Under the pieces are notes generated by a model, which did not search any database, had not been told where the DNA came from, and worked only from the letters and a program-made list of their open reading frames with translations. From Planctomycetota bacterium (GTDB lineage: Bacteria > Planctomycetota > Phycisphaerae > Sedimentisphaerales > Anaerohalosphaeraceae): a stretch of DNA of 16,182 nt. Of this stretch, positions 6,627-14,125 are shown in pieces. Numbering within the stretch: the stretch's first letter is position 1; each line of letters starts with the position of its first letter. Both the position numbers and the translations under genes were made by a program. Where the stretch lies: NCBI GenBank assembly GCA_003644175.1, contig QNBS01000007.1, positions 1 to 16,182 on the forward strand, in the 5' to 3' direction.

Positions 6627-8393
6627 TCAGGTTAGGCGGGTTTTTATTAGTTCTGTTGCTTTTTCGAGGGCTTGGGGGAGGTTTTTTTGGTTTTTTCCTC
6701 CTGCTTGCGCCATTTGAGGCTTACCTCCTCCTCGGCCATCTACTATCGGGGCGATTTTCTTTATCAGGTCGCCGGCTTTTAGGCCTTTTTTTATGAGGTC
6801 GTCGGTCATGGCGGCCAAGAGCATTACTTTGTCGTCGCCTTCGGGGATGCCTAAGACTATTGCTGCTGATTTTGCTTTTTTCTTGAGGCTGTCGATTGCC
6901 CGGCGGGCCTGGTCGATGGGGCATGGTGAAAGGGCGCCTGTGATGATGGATGTTTCGCCGATTTTTTCGCACGTTTTCAGGAGTTGTGCGGATTCTGCTA
7001 TTGTGTCGGTTCCGCCTTTTTTTGCGGCGGATTTTAGGTCTTTGGCGAGTTTTTTGTTGTCGGCGAGGAGCTTTTTGACTCGGCCGGTGATCTGTTCGGG
7101 CGGGGCCTTTAGCAGGGTTGTGAGGTTATCGACAATTTTGCTTCTTTCGAGGAGGTAGTCGACGAGTCCCGCACCGGTGAGGGCGGTTATTCTGCGGACG
7201 CCGGCTGAGATGCTCTCTTCCCTGATGATCGCAAAGCCGCCGATTTGGCCGGTGCTGTCGAGGTGCGTGCCGCCGCAGAACTCGCGGCTGAAGGCCTGTG
7301 TAATTTGTGCGTCGTTGGCTGCGCCGATGCCGACTACGCGGACGCGCTGTCCGTATTTTTCTCCGAAGAGCGCCATTGCGCCGAGTTTCTTCGCCTCGTC
7401 GATCGGCATGACGACACATGTAACAGCGACATTCTCGTCAATCTTTTTACGAACAAGCCCTTCAACCTTTTTGAGTTCTTCAGTCGAAAGTGCCTTCGGA
7501 TACGTAAAGTCGAACCGCAAGTGCGTCGAACTGACCTCTGAACCCTTTTGGTGCACCGATTCCCCCAACACCTGCTGCAGAGCCCACTGCAACAAGTGGG
7601 TGGCTGTATGATTCTTCTGCGTGTCCTGGCGGAATTTGCCTACAGTTGCCGTTACTTCCTGCCCCGCTCGAATGGTTCCTCCCTGGAGTTTGCCTGAGTG
7701 GATCACACAATCAGCAATCTTGCTCGTCCTCTCTACCTCAAAACACCAATCCGGCCCTTCGATTTTTCCGGTATCGCCAACTTGACCGCCTGCTTCGGCG
7801 TAAAAGCAGGTATGATCCAGTATTAAGCCAACGTCTTTGTCGGTCTGTGAGAAATCGCCTTCCTTGATAAAATCACCAGACGTCGTCCAGCCAACAACCT
7901 TGGCCGAACATGTGTTGGTTTCGTACTTGAGCGAATCGTCCGTCATCGGAAGCTGCACACCTGACAATGCGCTCTTGAGGGAATCAGCCTTGCGCGAGGA
8001 ACGCGATGTGATGCGCTGAATCTCCATGAGTACATCGAATTTTTCCGTATCAACCTTCAGGCCTCGCTCGCGGGCCATCAGTTGTGTGAGGTCGAGCGGG
8101 AATCCGAAGGTGTCGTAGAGTTGGAAGGCGTTTTCGCCGCTGATTGTCTTGTCGGGTCTCTTTTGGGCGGTTTCGGCGGCGGCGGTGAATATCTCAAGGC
8201 CTCTGTCGAGGGTTCTGCCGAAGGCGGCTTCTTCGGCTTCGACGACGGTTGCGACGAAGTCGGCTCTCTCGGCGACTTCGCCGAACGCATCGCCCATGGT
8301 GTCTGCGAGTACGCCGACGAGTTTGTACATGAAGGGCTCGTGGGCGTCGAGGACTCGGCCGAACCTTGCGGCGCGTCGGAGTATGCGACGCAT
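6627..8393 (-). CDS. alaS: Alanyl-tRNA synthetase, C-terminal part (editing and C-Ala domains)
   Basis: This 588-codon frame is the remainder of AlaRS. It begins inside the tRNA-recognition helical domain (MRRILRRAARFGRVL). It continues through the beta-barrel segment with FYAEAGGQVGDTG at about 198-209 and the editing site HTATH (262-266) with its partner CGGTH (373-377). It ends in a coiled-coil segment and the C-Ala region containing VDGRGGGKPQMAQAGG. All editing zinc ligands are present. The frame is the same as that of the upstream fragment, and the 33 codons between them (8394-8492) are still conserved AlaRS sequence. The ATG at 8393 is therefore not a natural gene start: it has no well-spaced ribosome-binding site and would discard conserved residues. 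Treat it as one gene with 8493-9347, interrupted by a stop. Confidence 0.93.
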   Translation of the reverse strand: MRRILRRAARFGRVLDAHEPFMYKLVGVLADTMGDAFGEVAERADFVATVVEAEEAAFGRTLDRGLEIFTAAAETAQKRPDKTISGENAFQLYDTFGFPLDLTQLMARERGLKVDTEKFDVLMEIQRITSRSSRKADSLKSALSGVQLPMTDDSLKYETNTCSAKVVGWTTSGDFIKEGDFSQTDKDVGLILDHTCFYAEAGGQVGDTGKIEGPDWCFEVERTSKIADCVIHSGKLQGGTIRAGQEVTATVGKFRQDTQKNHTATHLLQWALQQVLGESVHQKGSEVSSTHLRFDFTYPKALSTEELKKVEGLVRKKIDENVAVTCVVMPIDEAKKLGAMALFGEKYGQRVRVVGIGAANDAQITQAFSREFCGGTHLDSTGQIGGFAIIREESISAGVRRITALTGAGLVDYLLERSKIVDNLTTLLKAPPEQITGRVKKLLADNKKLAKDLKSAAKKGGTDTIAESAQLLKTCEKIGETSIITGALSPCPIDQARRAIDSLKKKAKSAAIVLGIPEGDDKVMLLAAMTDDLIKKGLKAGDLIKKIAPIVDGRGGGKPQMAQAGGKNQKNLPQALEKATELIKTRLT

Positions 8394-8492
8394 GACGTAG
8401 CCGCGACCCTCGTTGGAGGGGGTTACGCCGTCGGTAACAGCGAATGTCAGCGAGCGAATGTGGTCGGCGATGACGCGGAATGCGCTGTCGGT

Positions 8493-8495
8493 TTA
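8493..8495 (-). other. In-frame TAA interrupting alaS
   Basis: The codon is TAA in ...CTC GAA AGC TAA ACC GAC AGC... on the minus strand. Relatives usually have Lys or Glu immediately before the TD..F/L-RVIADHIR motif, so AAA-to-TAA or GAA-to-TAA is a single-base change. The frame is maintained on both sides. Confidence 0.95.
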
Positions 8496-9347
8496 GCTTT
8501 CGAGGCTGGATGTGTACTCGTGGCCGGTCAGGTCGGCGATGGCGTCGATGATGGGCATGAACAGGTCGGTGTCGTAATTGCTTTGCTTGTTCTGGAGGAC
8601 GGCGGCGATTCGCTCGAGCCCTGCGCCGGTGTCGATATATCTTGCGGGGAGTTTTTCCAGTGTGCCGTCGCCGAGGCGGTTGAACTGGATGAATACGAGG
8701 TTCCACAGTTCGATGAATCTCGCACAGCCGGAGTTTACGGCGCACTTGTGGCCGGCGACGTGTTTCCTGTCGCACATGTCGGGCCCGAGATCGATATGTA
8801 TCTCACTGCACGGCCCGCACGGCCCGGAGGCGCCCATCTCCCAGAAATTGTCCTTCTTGCCGAAATAGAGGACCCGCTCCTTTGGGATGGGTGTAACTTT
8901 CGTCCAGAGTGCGGCCGCCTCATGGTCCGGGTCGCTGCCGTCGGTTTGATCACCTTCATAAACCGTTGCCCACAGTTTGTCCGGGTCTATAGAATAGACT
9001 TTTGTCAGAAGTTCCCACGCCCACTCGATGGCTTCGGCCTTGAAGTAATCGTCGAAGGACCAGTTGCCCAACATCTCGAAAAAGGTGTGGTGATAGGTGT
9101 CCAGGCCGACTTCTTCGAGGTCGTTGTGCTTGCCGCTGACGCGGATGCACTTCTGGCTGTTGGCGGCGCGGGTGTAGTCGGGCTTTGTCATGCCGAGAAA
9201 GATGTCCTTAAACTGGTTCATGCCGGCATTGATAAACAGCAGCGTCTCGTCGCCGATGGGAACAACGGGCGCACTGGGGACAAACTGATGGCCCCTGTCC
9301 TTGAAGAAGTCAATGAACGTACTTCTGATTTCTTTTGATGTAAACAC
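8493..9347 (-). CDS. alaS: Alanyl-tRNA synthetase, N-terminal catalytic part
   Basis: This frame encodes 284 residues of a class II synthetase, which charges tRNA-Ala with alanine in the cytoplasm. Visible landmarks are the N terminus with [14 protein letters not shown], the substrate-binding [15 protein letters not shown], motif 2 ([20 protein letters not shown], about 84-103), [14 protein letters not shown] and motif 3 (DTGAGLERI, about 239-247). The whole aminoacylation core is thus present, but it ends at a TAA in the linker before the tRNA-recognition domain. Start is GTG at 9345-9347, with AAAGG 6 nt upstream. If the stop were sense, the protein would be 906 residues, close to the usual 870-900. 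Expression probably comes from the promoter at 9416-9444. Confidence 0.93.
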   Translation of the reverse strand: MFTSKEIRSTFIDFFKDRGHQFVPSAPVVPIGDETLLFINAGMNQFKDIFLGMTKPDYTRAANSQKCIRVSGKHNDLEEVGLDTYHHTFFEMLGNWSFDDYFKAEAIEWAWELLTKVYSIDPDKLWATVYEGDQTDGSDPDHEAAALWTKVTPIPKERVLYFGKKDNFWEMGASGPCGPCSEIHIDLGPDMCDRKHVAGHKCAVNSGCARFIELWNLVFIQFNRLGDGTLEKLPARYIDTGAGLERIAAVLQNKQSNYDTDLFMPIIDAIADLTGHEYTSSLES

Positions 9348-9415
9348 GCTTTACCTTTACGATCAATACAACGGTTCTTGTCGGCGACCATGCATAAAAG
9401 TCCGCCACAGGACAG

Positions 9416-9444
9416 ATTATACAGAATCCGGATGAAAAAGTCAT
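9416..9444 (-). promoter_or_regulatory. alaS promoter
   Basis: On the minus strand ATGACT (9439-9444) is followed by a 17-bp spacer and a perfect TATAAT (9416-9421). The predicted start is near 9409, leaving a leader of about 62 nt before the GTG at 9347. Confidence 0.55.
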
Positions 9445-9463
9445 GGGAAATTTGCGGATTCTG
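9422..9463. promoter_or_regulatory. Perfect 9-bp inverted repeat bracketing the alaS -35 element
   Basis: CAGAATCCG (9422-9430) and CGGATTCTG (9455-9463) are exact reverse complements, with 24 bp between them. The inner arm lies in the promoter spacer directly beside the -10 box and the outer arm lies upstream of the -35 box. The arms start 33 bp apart, about three helical turns, which suits an operator for one protein assembly. It lies outside the predicted transcript, so an RNA hairpin role for alaS is unlikely. Confidence 0.5.
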
Positions 9464-9498
9464 CTTTGTGCTTTCCAGAGTGTATTATTGGAGATTGC

Positions 9499-9601
9499 TT
9501 GACATATCCGCCCAAATGCATTATGAGCAAGAAGAACAGCCGAATCTTATGAGGGATTTTTTGCCCCATTGCTGCATGAGGAATTGGAATAATTCCTTTT
9601 T
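9499..9601 (+). ncRNA. Candidate small RNA (promoter plus intrinsic terminator)
   Basis: TTGACA (9499-9504) is followed by a 17-bp spacer and TATGAG (9522-9527). About 50 bp further, AGGAATT (9579-9585), a 5-nt loop and AATTCCT (9591-9597) run into a T5 tract (9597-9601), which is a plausible rho-independent terminator on the plus strand. The predicted transcript is about 68 nt (9534-9601). The -10 box lacks the highly conserved final T and the stem is AT-rich, so both signals are modest. The rest of the 9348-9643 gap shows no supported coding sequence. Confidence 0.35.
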
Positions 9602-9643
9602 ACACTACGACAGGCTATTTGCCGGACGCATTCATTCGAGGTA

Positions 9644-10681
9644 CTATTTCCGTATGTAAGCGTCGGCGCCGCTTGTCTTGACAAATTCGAGTTTCTTGTC
9701 CGCCGGGATGATTATGGCCTCGGCGTTGTTTATGGATTCGATCAGTCCCAGGCCTTTGGCCCGCCCCATCACGCTGACCGCCGTCGCCAGTGCGTCGGCG
9801 TCCATTGCCCTGGCGGCGATAACGGTAACGCTTGTCAGTTCGCCTGCGCTTGCCGTTGTCGCCGGGTCGATGATATGGCTGTATCGCCGGCCATCCACCA
9901 CCACGAATCGCCGGTAATCGCCGCTGGTGGCGATAGCGGTATCGGACAGCTTGAGCACGAGAAGATAGTCGCTCACACCCGACGGGGCCTCCAGCCCCAC
10001 GCGCCAGATGTTGTCGAACTTGGGCGAGGCGCCGAAACAGCAAATGTCCCCGCCGACATCGACCAGTCCGCCGGCGGCGCCGGCCTTTTTCATTTCCTCG
10101 ATCGCCCGATCGACACCATAGCCCTTGGCGATAGCCCCCAAATCCAGTTTCATACCAACAACGGCAAAACGAACCGTCTTGTTCTCCTCATCCAGGATGA
10201 GCTTTTCGTAGCCTACTCCGGCCCTGGCTTCAGCGAGCTCCTCTTCGCCGGGTTTTTTACCGTCCTTCGCCGCCCTTCGCCACAGTTCGACAACCGGACC
10301 GACGGTGATATCAAAGGCGCCTTGTGTTTTCCTGCTGTAATCAACCGAAGCCTTCAAGACCTCGAAGAGTTCGTCGCTGACCTTTACCGGCCCGGCAAAC
10401 GCATCCCGGTTGACAACCGACAACTCCGAATCGGCCTTGTAATCGCTCATCATCTCGTCCACTTCGACGAGCTTGTCAAAAGCGGCCTCTATACTCGCCT
10501 TGATCGTCTCGTCATCGGAGGCAACCGCCGTAATGTTGGCAAACGTCCCCATCACAAGCCGACCGCCGCCGAACCCGGATTGCAGTTGAGGCCCTTTGGG
10601 CGCCGCCAGATTGCGGACAAGCAGCGCGACAACGACAATAATCGCAATGGAAACCAGCATCCGAACAGTCTTGTTATTCAC
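9644..10681 (-). CDS. apbE: ApbE-family FAD:protein FMN transferase, membrane-anchored
   Basis: ApbE proteins attach FMN to threonine residues of exported flavoproteins such as Rnf and Nqr subunits. Here an N-terminal membrane anchor (MLVSIAIIVVVALLV) is followed by the ApbE domain. Visible motifs are VMGTFANITA, AFDITVGPVVELWR, LDLGAIAKGYGVDRAIE, GGLVDVGGDI, HIIDPATT, and the late DADALATAVSVMG with its metal-binding Asp/Thr. There is no lipobox. I prefer the GTG at 10681 (345 residues) because AAAGG sits 5 nt upstream. A TTG at 10696 would add five residues but has a poorly spaced ribosome-binding site. No flavoprotein target or Rnf operon is in the window. A promoter at 10714-10742 gives a leader of about 26 nt. 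Confidence 0.93.
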   Translation of the reverse strand: MNNKTVRMLVSIAIIVVVALLVRNLAAPKGPQLQSGFGGGRLVMGTFANITAVASDDETIKASIEAAFDKLVEVDEMMSDYKADSELSVVNRDAFAGPVKVSDELFEVLKASVDYSRKTQGAFDITVGPVVELWRRAAKDGKKPGEEELAEARAGVGYEKLILDEENKTVRFAVVGMKLDLGAIAKGYGVDRAIEEMKKAGAAGGLVDVGGDICCFGASPKFDNIWRVGLEAPSGVSDYLLVLKLSDTAIATSGDYRRFVVVDGRRYSHIIDPATTASAGELTSVTVIAARAMDADALATAVSVMGRAKGLGLIESINNAEAIIIPADKKLEFVKTSGADAYIRK

Positions 10682-10713
10682 ACGCAAACCTTTCAATCCC
10701 TGCAGAAAGCCTG

Positions 10714-10742
10714 ATTCTAAATAGTCGCCATAATTTATTCAA
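10714..10742 (-). promoter_or_regulatory. apbE promoter
   Basis: On the minus strand TTGAAT (10737-10742) is followed by a 17-bp spacer and TAGAAT (10714-10719), matching the consensus at four and five of six positions. The predicted start is near 10707. Its -35 box overlaps that of the divergent promoter. Confidence 0.6.
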
Positions 10743-10766
10743 CAAATCTTTCTATTGTCGTATAAT
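10738..10766 (+). promoter_or_regulatory. Promoter of the radical SAM gene, predicted leaderless transcript
   Basis: A perfect TATAAT (10761-10766) lies 17 bp after TTCAAC (10738-10743), a weak -35 box. A start about 7 nt after the -10 box falls at 10773, exactly at the GTG chosen as start codon. Confidence 0.5.
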
Positions 10767-10772
10767 ACGCCT

Positions 10773-12566
10773 GTGAACAGCAAAGATGTGCAACTATTAA
10801 GCCGGCGCCTCGACAGGGAGTTTTTGCCCTGCGTGCGTCGGCCGGGCCGATACATCGGCGGAGAGGTCAACCAGATCAAAAAAGACCTGTCCAAATGCGA
10901 TGTGAAAGTGGCGATTTGCTTTCCCGATGTGTATGAAATCGCGATGAGCCATACGGGTCTTGCGATCATCTACGAAGTCGCCAACCGCATCGCCGGCGTC
11001 GCGGCCGAGCGTGTGTTCTGTCCCTGGACCGATGCCGAACAGGTCCTCCGCGACAAGGATATCCCGCTTTTTACGCTTGAATCCAAGGCCGCCGTAGGCG
11101 ATTTTGACATCGTCGCCTTCAGCCTCAACAACGAACTTTGCTATACCAACATGCTCACCATGCTGGACCTGGCGGGTCTGGCCCTCAGATCGAGCGACCG
11201 CGCCGAAGACGACCCCCTCGTCATTGCCGGCGGACAGGTCTCAAACTCCTGCGAGCCAATCGCAGAATTTGTGGATATGTTCGTCCTCGGCCACGGCGAA
11301 GAAGCAACCGTAAAACTGCTGGACCTGTTTCGACAACAGAGGAATTCCAAAACCTCGAAAAAGGATTTTCTCCTGGAAGCGGCAAAACGATTCAACTTCG
11401 TTTACGTTCCGTCGCTATATACCTTCGAGTATGAAGGCGACACAATAGCGGCTTTCAAAGCCGGTCGCTCGGATCTGCCCACACGATTTGAAAACGCCGT
11501 CGTTGACGACCTGGACAGCTCGGCGGTCCCGCTCAAGCCGATCGTGCCTTTCGTCAAGGCGATTCACGAACGCATCAGCATCGAGATTATGCGCGGCTGT
11601 CCCGGCCGATGCCGCTTCTGCCAGGCAGGTTTCTGTCGTCGCCCCATCCGGTATCGCAGTGTTGACAGGGTTCTCGAAATCGCAAAACAAAACTATCTGG
11701 CCACAGGTTTTGACACCGTAAGCCTGCTCAGCCTGTCAACAGCCGACTACCCCGACCTCGAAGAACTCGTCACCCGGCTGCAGGAATACTTCCAGCCGCA
11801 TCATGTGGGAATCTCACTGCCAAGCCTCAAAGTCAAGCAGCAGCTCCGGCTCCTGCCGAAAATGCTTACCTCCGTTCGCAAGAGCGGACTGACCATCGCA
11901 GTCGAGGCAGCCGGCGAGAAACTCCGCAAAGTCATAAACAAACCCATCAGCGACATCGACCTCTTTGCAGGCGTCCGGGCAGCTTACCAGGCCGGATTCC
12001 AGCGGCTCAAACTCTATTTCATGGTGGGCCTGCCCGGCGAGACACAAGAAGATATCGCCCGGATTGCCGAGCTTTCGCACACCTTGGCGCGACTCAGAAA
12101 AGATGTCGACGGCAAAGTCGCACAAATCAACGTCGCCGTGAGCTGGCTTGTGCCCAAGCCCCACACACCGTTCGGCTGGCTGGGCCAAAAAGACAGGGAG
12201 TATTTTGAAAACGCAAAGGATCTGATCCTTCGGCAAAAGCGAAAGCTCAACGCCCGCTTCCTGCAGTTCAAGTTTCACAACATTGAAAACAGCATCCTCG
12301 AATCGGCAATCGCAAGGGGCGACCGCCGCATGGCGGACGTCATAGAAACGGCATGGCGAAACGGCGCAAAATTCGACCTGTGGGGTGAATGCTTTGACTA
12401 TAGCATTTGGACCGAGGCATTCGCCGAACACGGCGCCGCCGCCGACACCGCCGCACAAAGGAGTTTTGCCGCCGATGAGATCCTGCCCTGGCAGCATCTG
12501 GGCGGTCCGGAAAAGGATTACCTTCTAAAACACTTCACTAATGCAATCGAAGCGGCCGATCAGTGA
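10773..12566 (+). CDS. B12-binding radical SAM protein, TIGR03960 type
   Basis: The protein has about 597 residues. An N-terminal conserved block (LP.V.RPGRYIGGEVNQIKKD) is followed by a Rossmann-like B12-binding-type region with FPDVYEIAMSHTGL and VLGHGEEA. The radical SAM core then carries the 4Fe-4S motif CPGRCRFCQ (Cys 276, 280 and 283 from this start). The C-terminal part ends with a PWQHL..GPEKDYLL block. Relatives commonly sit beside, or are fused to, a DUF2344/TIGR03936 protein, which is absent here. I prefer the GTG at 10773 over the TTG at 10755, because the TTG lies upstream of the predicted transcript start. No Shine-Dalgarno sequence precedes either. The biochemical reaction is not established. 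It overlaps the LOG gene by 7 bp, tail to tail. Confidence 0.9.
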   Translation: MNSKDVQLLSRRLDREFLPCVRRPGRYIGGEVNQIKKDLSKCDVKVAICFPDVYEIAMSHTGLAIIYEVANRIAGVAAERVFCPWTDAEQVLRDKDIPLFTLESKAAVGDFDIVAFSLNNELCYTNMLTMLDLAGLALRSSDRAEDDPLVIAGGQVSNSCEPIAEFVDMFVLGHGEEATVKLLDLFRQQRNSKTSKKDFLLEAAKRFNFVYVPSLYTFEYEGDTIAAFKAGRSDLPTRFENAVVDDLDSSAVPLKPIVPFVKAIHERISIEIMRGCPGRCRFCQAGFCRRPIRYRSVDRVLEIAKQNYLATGFDTVSLLSLSTADYPDLEELVTRLQEYFQPHHVGISLPSLKVKQQLRLLPKMLTSVRKSGLTIAVEAAGEKLRKVINKPISDIDLFAGVRAAYQAGFQRLKLYFMVGLPGETQEDIARIAELSHTLARLRKDVDGKVAQINVAVSWLVPKPHTPFGWLGQKDREYFENAKDLILRQKRKLNARFLQFKFHNIENSILESAIARGDRRMADVIETAWRNGAKFDLWGECFDYSIWTEAFAEHGAAADTAAQRSFAADEILPWQHLGGPEKDYLLKHFTNAIEAADQ

Positions 12567-13258
12567 TGATAGACGCTCTTCTTCAGACCAGGAGGCTGCT
12601 GCAGCCCGCCGCGACCGTTGGTCTCTTTGAACTCGACAATAATCTTCGCCGCCTCGGCCGGGTCGTCCACAACGGTGAAAACATCGAGGTCTTCGGGCGA
12701 TACATAACCATGCTTATCTAACATGGTATTTTTTATCCAGTCCAGGAGACCCTGCCAATACTCGCTGACCATGAGAATGACCGGGAAATAGACCTGCTTG
12801 AGCGTCTGGATGAGAACCAACGACTCAAAAAACTCATCCATCGTGCCGAATCCGCCCGGCATGACAACAAAACCGTTGGCGTACTTGAGGAACATCACCT
12901 TGCGGCAGAAGAAATACCTGAAGTGAAGCGACAGATTCTGATACTCGTTGGGGGTCTGCTCCACGGGCAGCTCGATATTGAGCCCGATGCTGCGCCCGCC
13001 CGCCTCAAATGCGCCCCGATTAGCGGCTTCCATAATCCCGCCGCCGCCGCCGGTAATGACCGCAAAGCCGGCCTTGGCAATCTCATACGAGGTTTTCCTC
13101 GCCAACTCGTAATACTCATCGCCCTCGGGCGTCCTTGCCGAGCCGAAAATCGATACGGCCGGCCCAACGCTGGCAAGTTCATCGAAACCCTCGACAAATT
13201 CCGCCATGATCCTGAATATCCGCCACGGCTCTTCGGTGGACAGGCTTAATGCACTCAT
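12560..13258 (-). CDS. LOG-family protein (TIGR00730, cytokinin-activating type fold)
   Basis: This 232-residue cytoplasmic protein has the LOG/lysine-decarboxylase-like Rossmann fold. Members hydrolyse nucleoside 5'-monophosphates to base and ribose 5-phosphate. Visible motifs are VSIFGSAR (residues 35-42), the glycine-rich TGGGGGIMEAANRGAFEAGG (about 69-88), the conserved FFCRKVMF, and the catalytic PGGFGTMDEFFE (134-145) with Glu142. Many bacterial members are labelled 'lysine decarboxylase', which the motif does not support. The ATG at 13258 has GGAG 6 nt upstream. The last 7 bp overlap the convergent radical SAM gene. It lies downstream of endonuclease III on the same strand, but with a repeat in the 183-bp gap. 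Confidence 0.9.
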   Translation of the reverse strand: MSALSLSTEEPWRIFRIMAEFVEGFDELASVGPAVSIFGSARTPEGDEYYELARKTSYEIAKAGFAVITGGGGGIMEAANRGAFEAGGRSIGLNIELPVEQTPNEYQNLSLHFRYFFCRKVMFLKYANGFVVMPGGFGTMDEFFESLVLIQTLKQVYFPVILMVSEYWQGLLDWIKNTMLDKHGYVSPEDLDVFTVVDDPAEAAKIIVEFKETNGRGGLQQPPGLKKSVYHH

Positions 13259-13289
13259 GAACTACTCCATTCAACTATTTTCAGAATAT

Positions 13290-13380
13290 GTGACATTTTG
13301 GTCATGTGTAGAAAAAACAGGAAACCGCCTGCGGCGGAAGCTGTTCTATTCTGGATTCCCGCTTTCGCGGGAATAACAAA
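13290..13380 (-). repeat. 91-bp dispersed hairpin repeat, copy B (inverted)
   Basis: This is the reverse complement of 2733-2823 with 12 mismatches and no gaps. The GAAA-loop stem is intact (13355-13374). In the second hairpin one outer A-T pair has become G-T when read on the minus strand, so it could still pair as G-U in a minus-strand RNA. It lies between the endonuclease III and LOG genes. The flanks show no clear target-site duplication. Confidence 0.85.
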
Positions 13381-13441
13381 GGGTAGTCGCACCCGGCTAC
13401 AGTATCATTATCGTCCCAAACAGACGTCGACATAAGCCAAA

Positions 13442-14125
13442 TCACCACAGTTCGGGCCTGTTCGCCGCCGGACAGTGCGGCGCAATCGGACAATTCGGAC
13501 AGTCCGGCTTGCGGGCCTTGCAGATATTACGACCGTGCCATATCAGCAGATGACTGAACAGCGACCAGCCGCCCCACTTTCGCTTCGGAACAATCTCCAT
13601 CAGGTCAAACTCCAGTTTCACCGGATCGGCGTTTTCCGACAGCCCCAAACGACGGCTCAGGCGAATCACGTGCGTGTCGCAGGTGATTCCGGGCGTATCA
13701 AAAGCGTTGCCGAGAATCACGTTGGCCGTCTTCCGCCCAACGCCCGGAAGCGATGTCAACTCTTCCATCGTACGCGGCACAACACCATCGAATTCCTCCA
13801 CCAGCATACGGCAGCACTTCTGAATGTTCCTCGCCTTGTTCCGATAAAAACCCGTCGAACGAATCTCATCTTCAATCTGCGAGTTCTTCGCCTTCAGAAA
13901 GTCGCCAGGCCCCTTGTATTTCACAAACAGGTCCCTGGTTACAATATTCACACGCACATCCGTGCACTGGGCGGACAAAATCGTCGCGATCAGCAACTCG
14001 AAGGCATTGTCATGATGCAAAGCGATCCCGGCGTCAGGATAGGTCTTCTTCAGTATCGGAAATATCTTCTGAACCCGCTGCTTCGCCACAGCCGCATCCA
14101 CTTTTATCTTCTTTCGTCCGGCCAT
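13442..14125 (-). CDS. nth: Endonuclease III, DNA glycosylase/AP lyase
   Basis: This 227-residue base-excision repair enzyme removes oxidised pyrimidines and cleaves the abasic site. The helix-hairpin-helix motif LPGVGRKTANVIL contains the catalytic Lys132, and the catalytic Asp150 lies in CDTHVIRLSRRLGL. The C-terminal 4Fe-4S cluster ligands follow the exact C-x6-C-x2-C-x5-C spacing (Cys 202, 209, 212, 218). ILSAQCTD near residue 49-56 is also typical. Nothing essential is missing. The ATG at 14125 has GAGG 5 nt upstream. No DNA-repair partner is nearby. It probably heads a minus-strand transcript toward the LOG gene, unless the repeat between them acts as a transcript end. Confidence 0.95.
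   Translation of the reverse strand: MAGRKKIKVDAAVAKQRVQKIFPILKKTYPDAGIALHHDNAFELLIATILSAQCTDVRVNIVTRDLFVKYKGPGDFLKAKNSQIEDEIRSTGFYRNKARNIQKCCRMLVEEFDGVVPRTMEELTSLPGVGRKTANVILGNAFDTPGITCDTHVIRLSRRLGLSENADPVKLEFDLMEIVPKRKWGGWSLFSHLLIWHGRNICKARKPDCPNCPIAPHCPAANRPELW

Noticed and set aside
8082..9338. 418-residue plus-strand frame opposite alaS
   Set aside because: It is the antisense shadow of a conserved synthetase, has no recognisable domain, and bridges the alaS stop only because it is read on the other strand.
6627..9347. Reassignment of TAA as a sense codon throughout the genome
   Set aside because: The URO-D-like gene ends normally at TAA, at the usual family length, so a global code change is not supported.
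9378..9659. 93-residue plus-strand frame in the alaS-apbE gap
   Set aside because: No convincing ribosome-binding site or family motif, and the alaS promoter and the candidate terminator lie inside it.
9875..10714. 279-residue plus-strand frame opposite apbE
   Set aside because: Antisense shadow of a clear ApbE gene; the sequence is rich in Arg, His and Asp as expected from reversed codons.
13302..13493. Small minus-strand frame containing FPRKRESR
   Set aside because: It is the translation of the hairpin repeat; peptides of this kind are known spurious predictions. The same holds for 2717-2932, with WIPAFAGMT.
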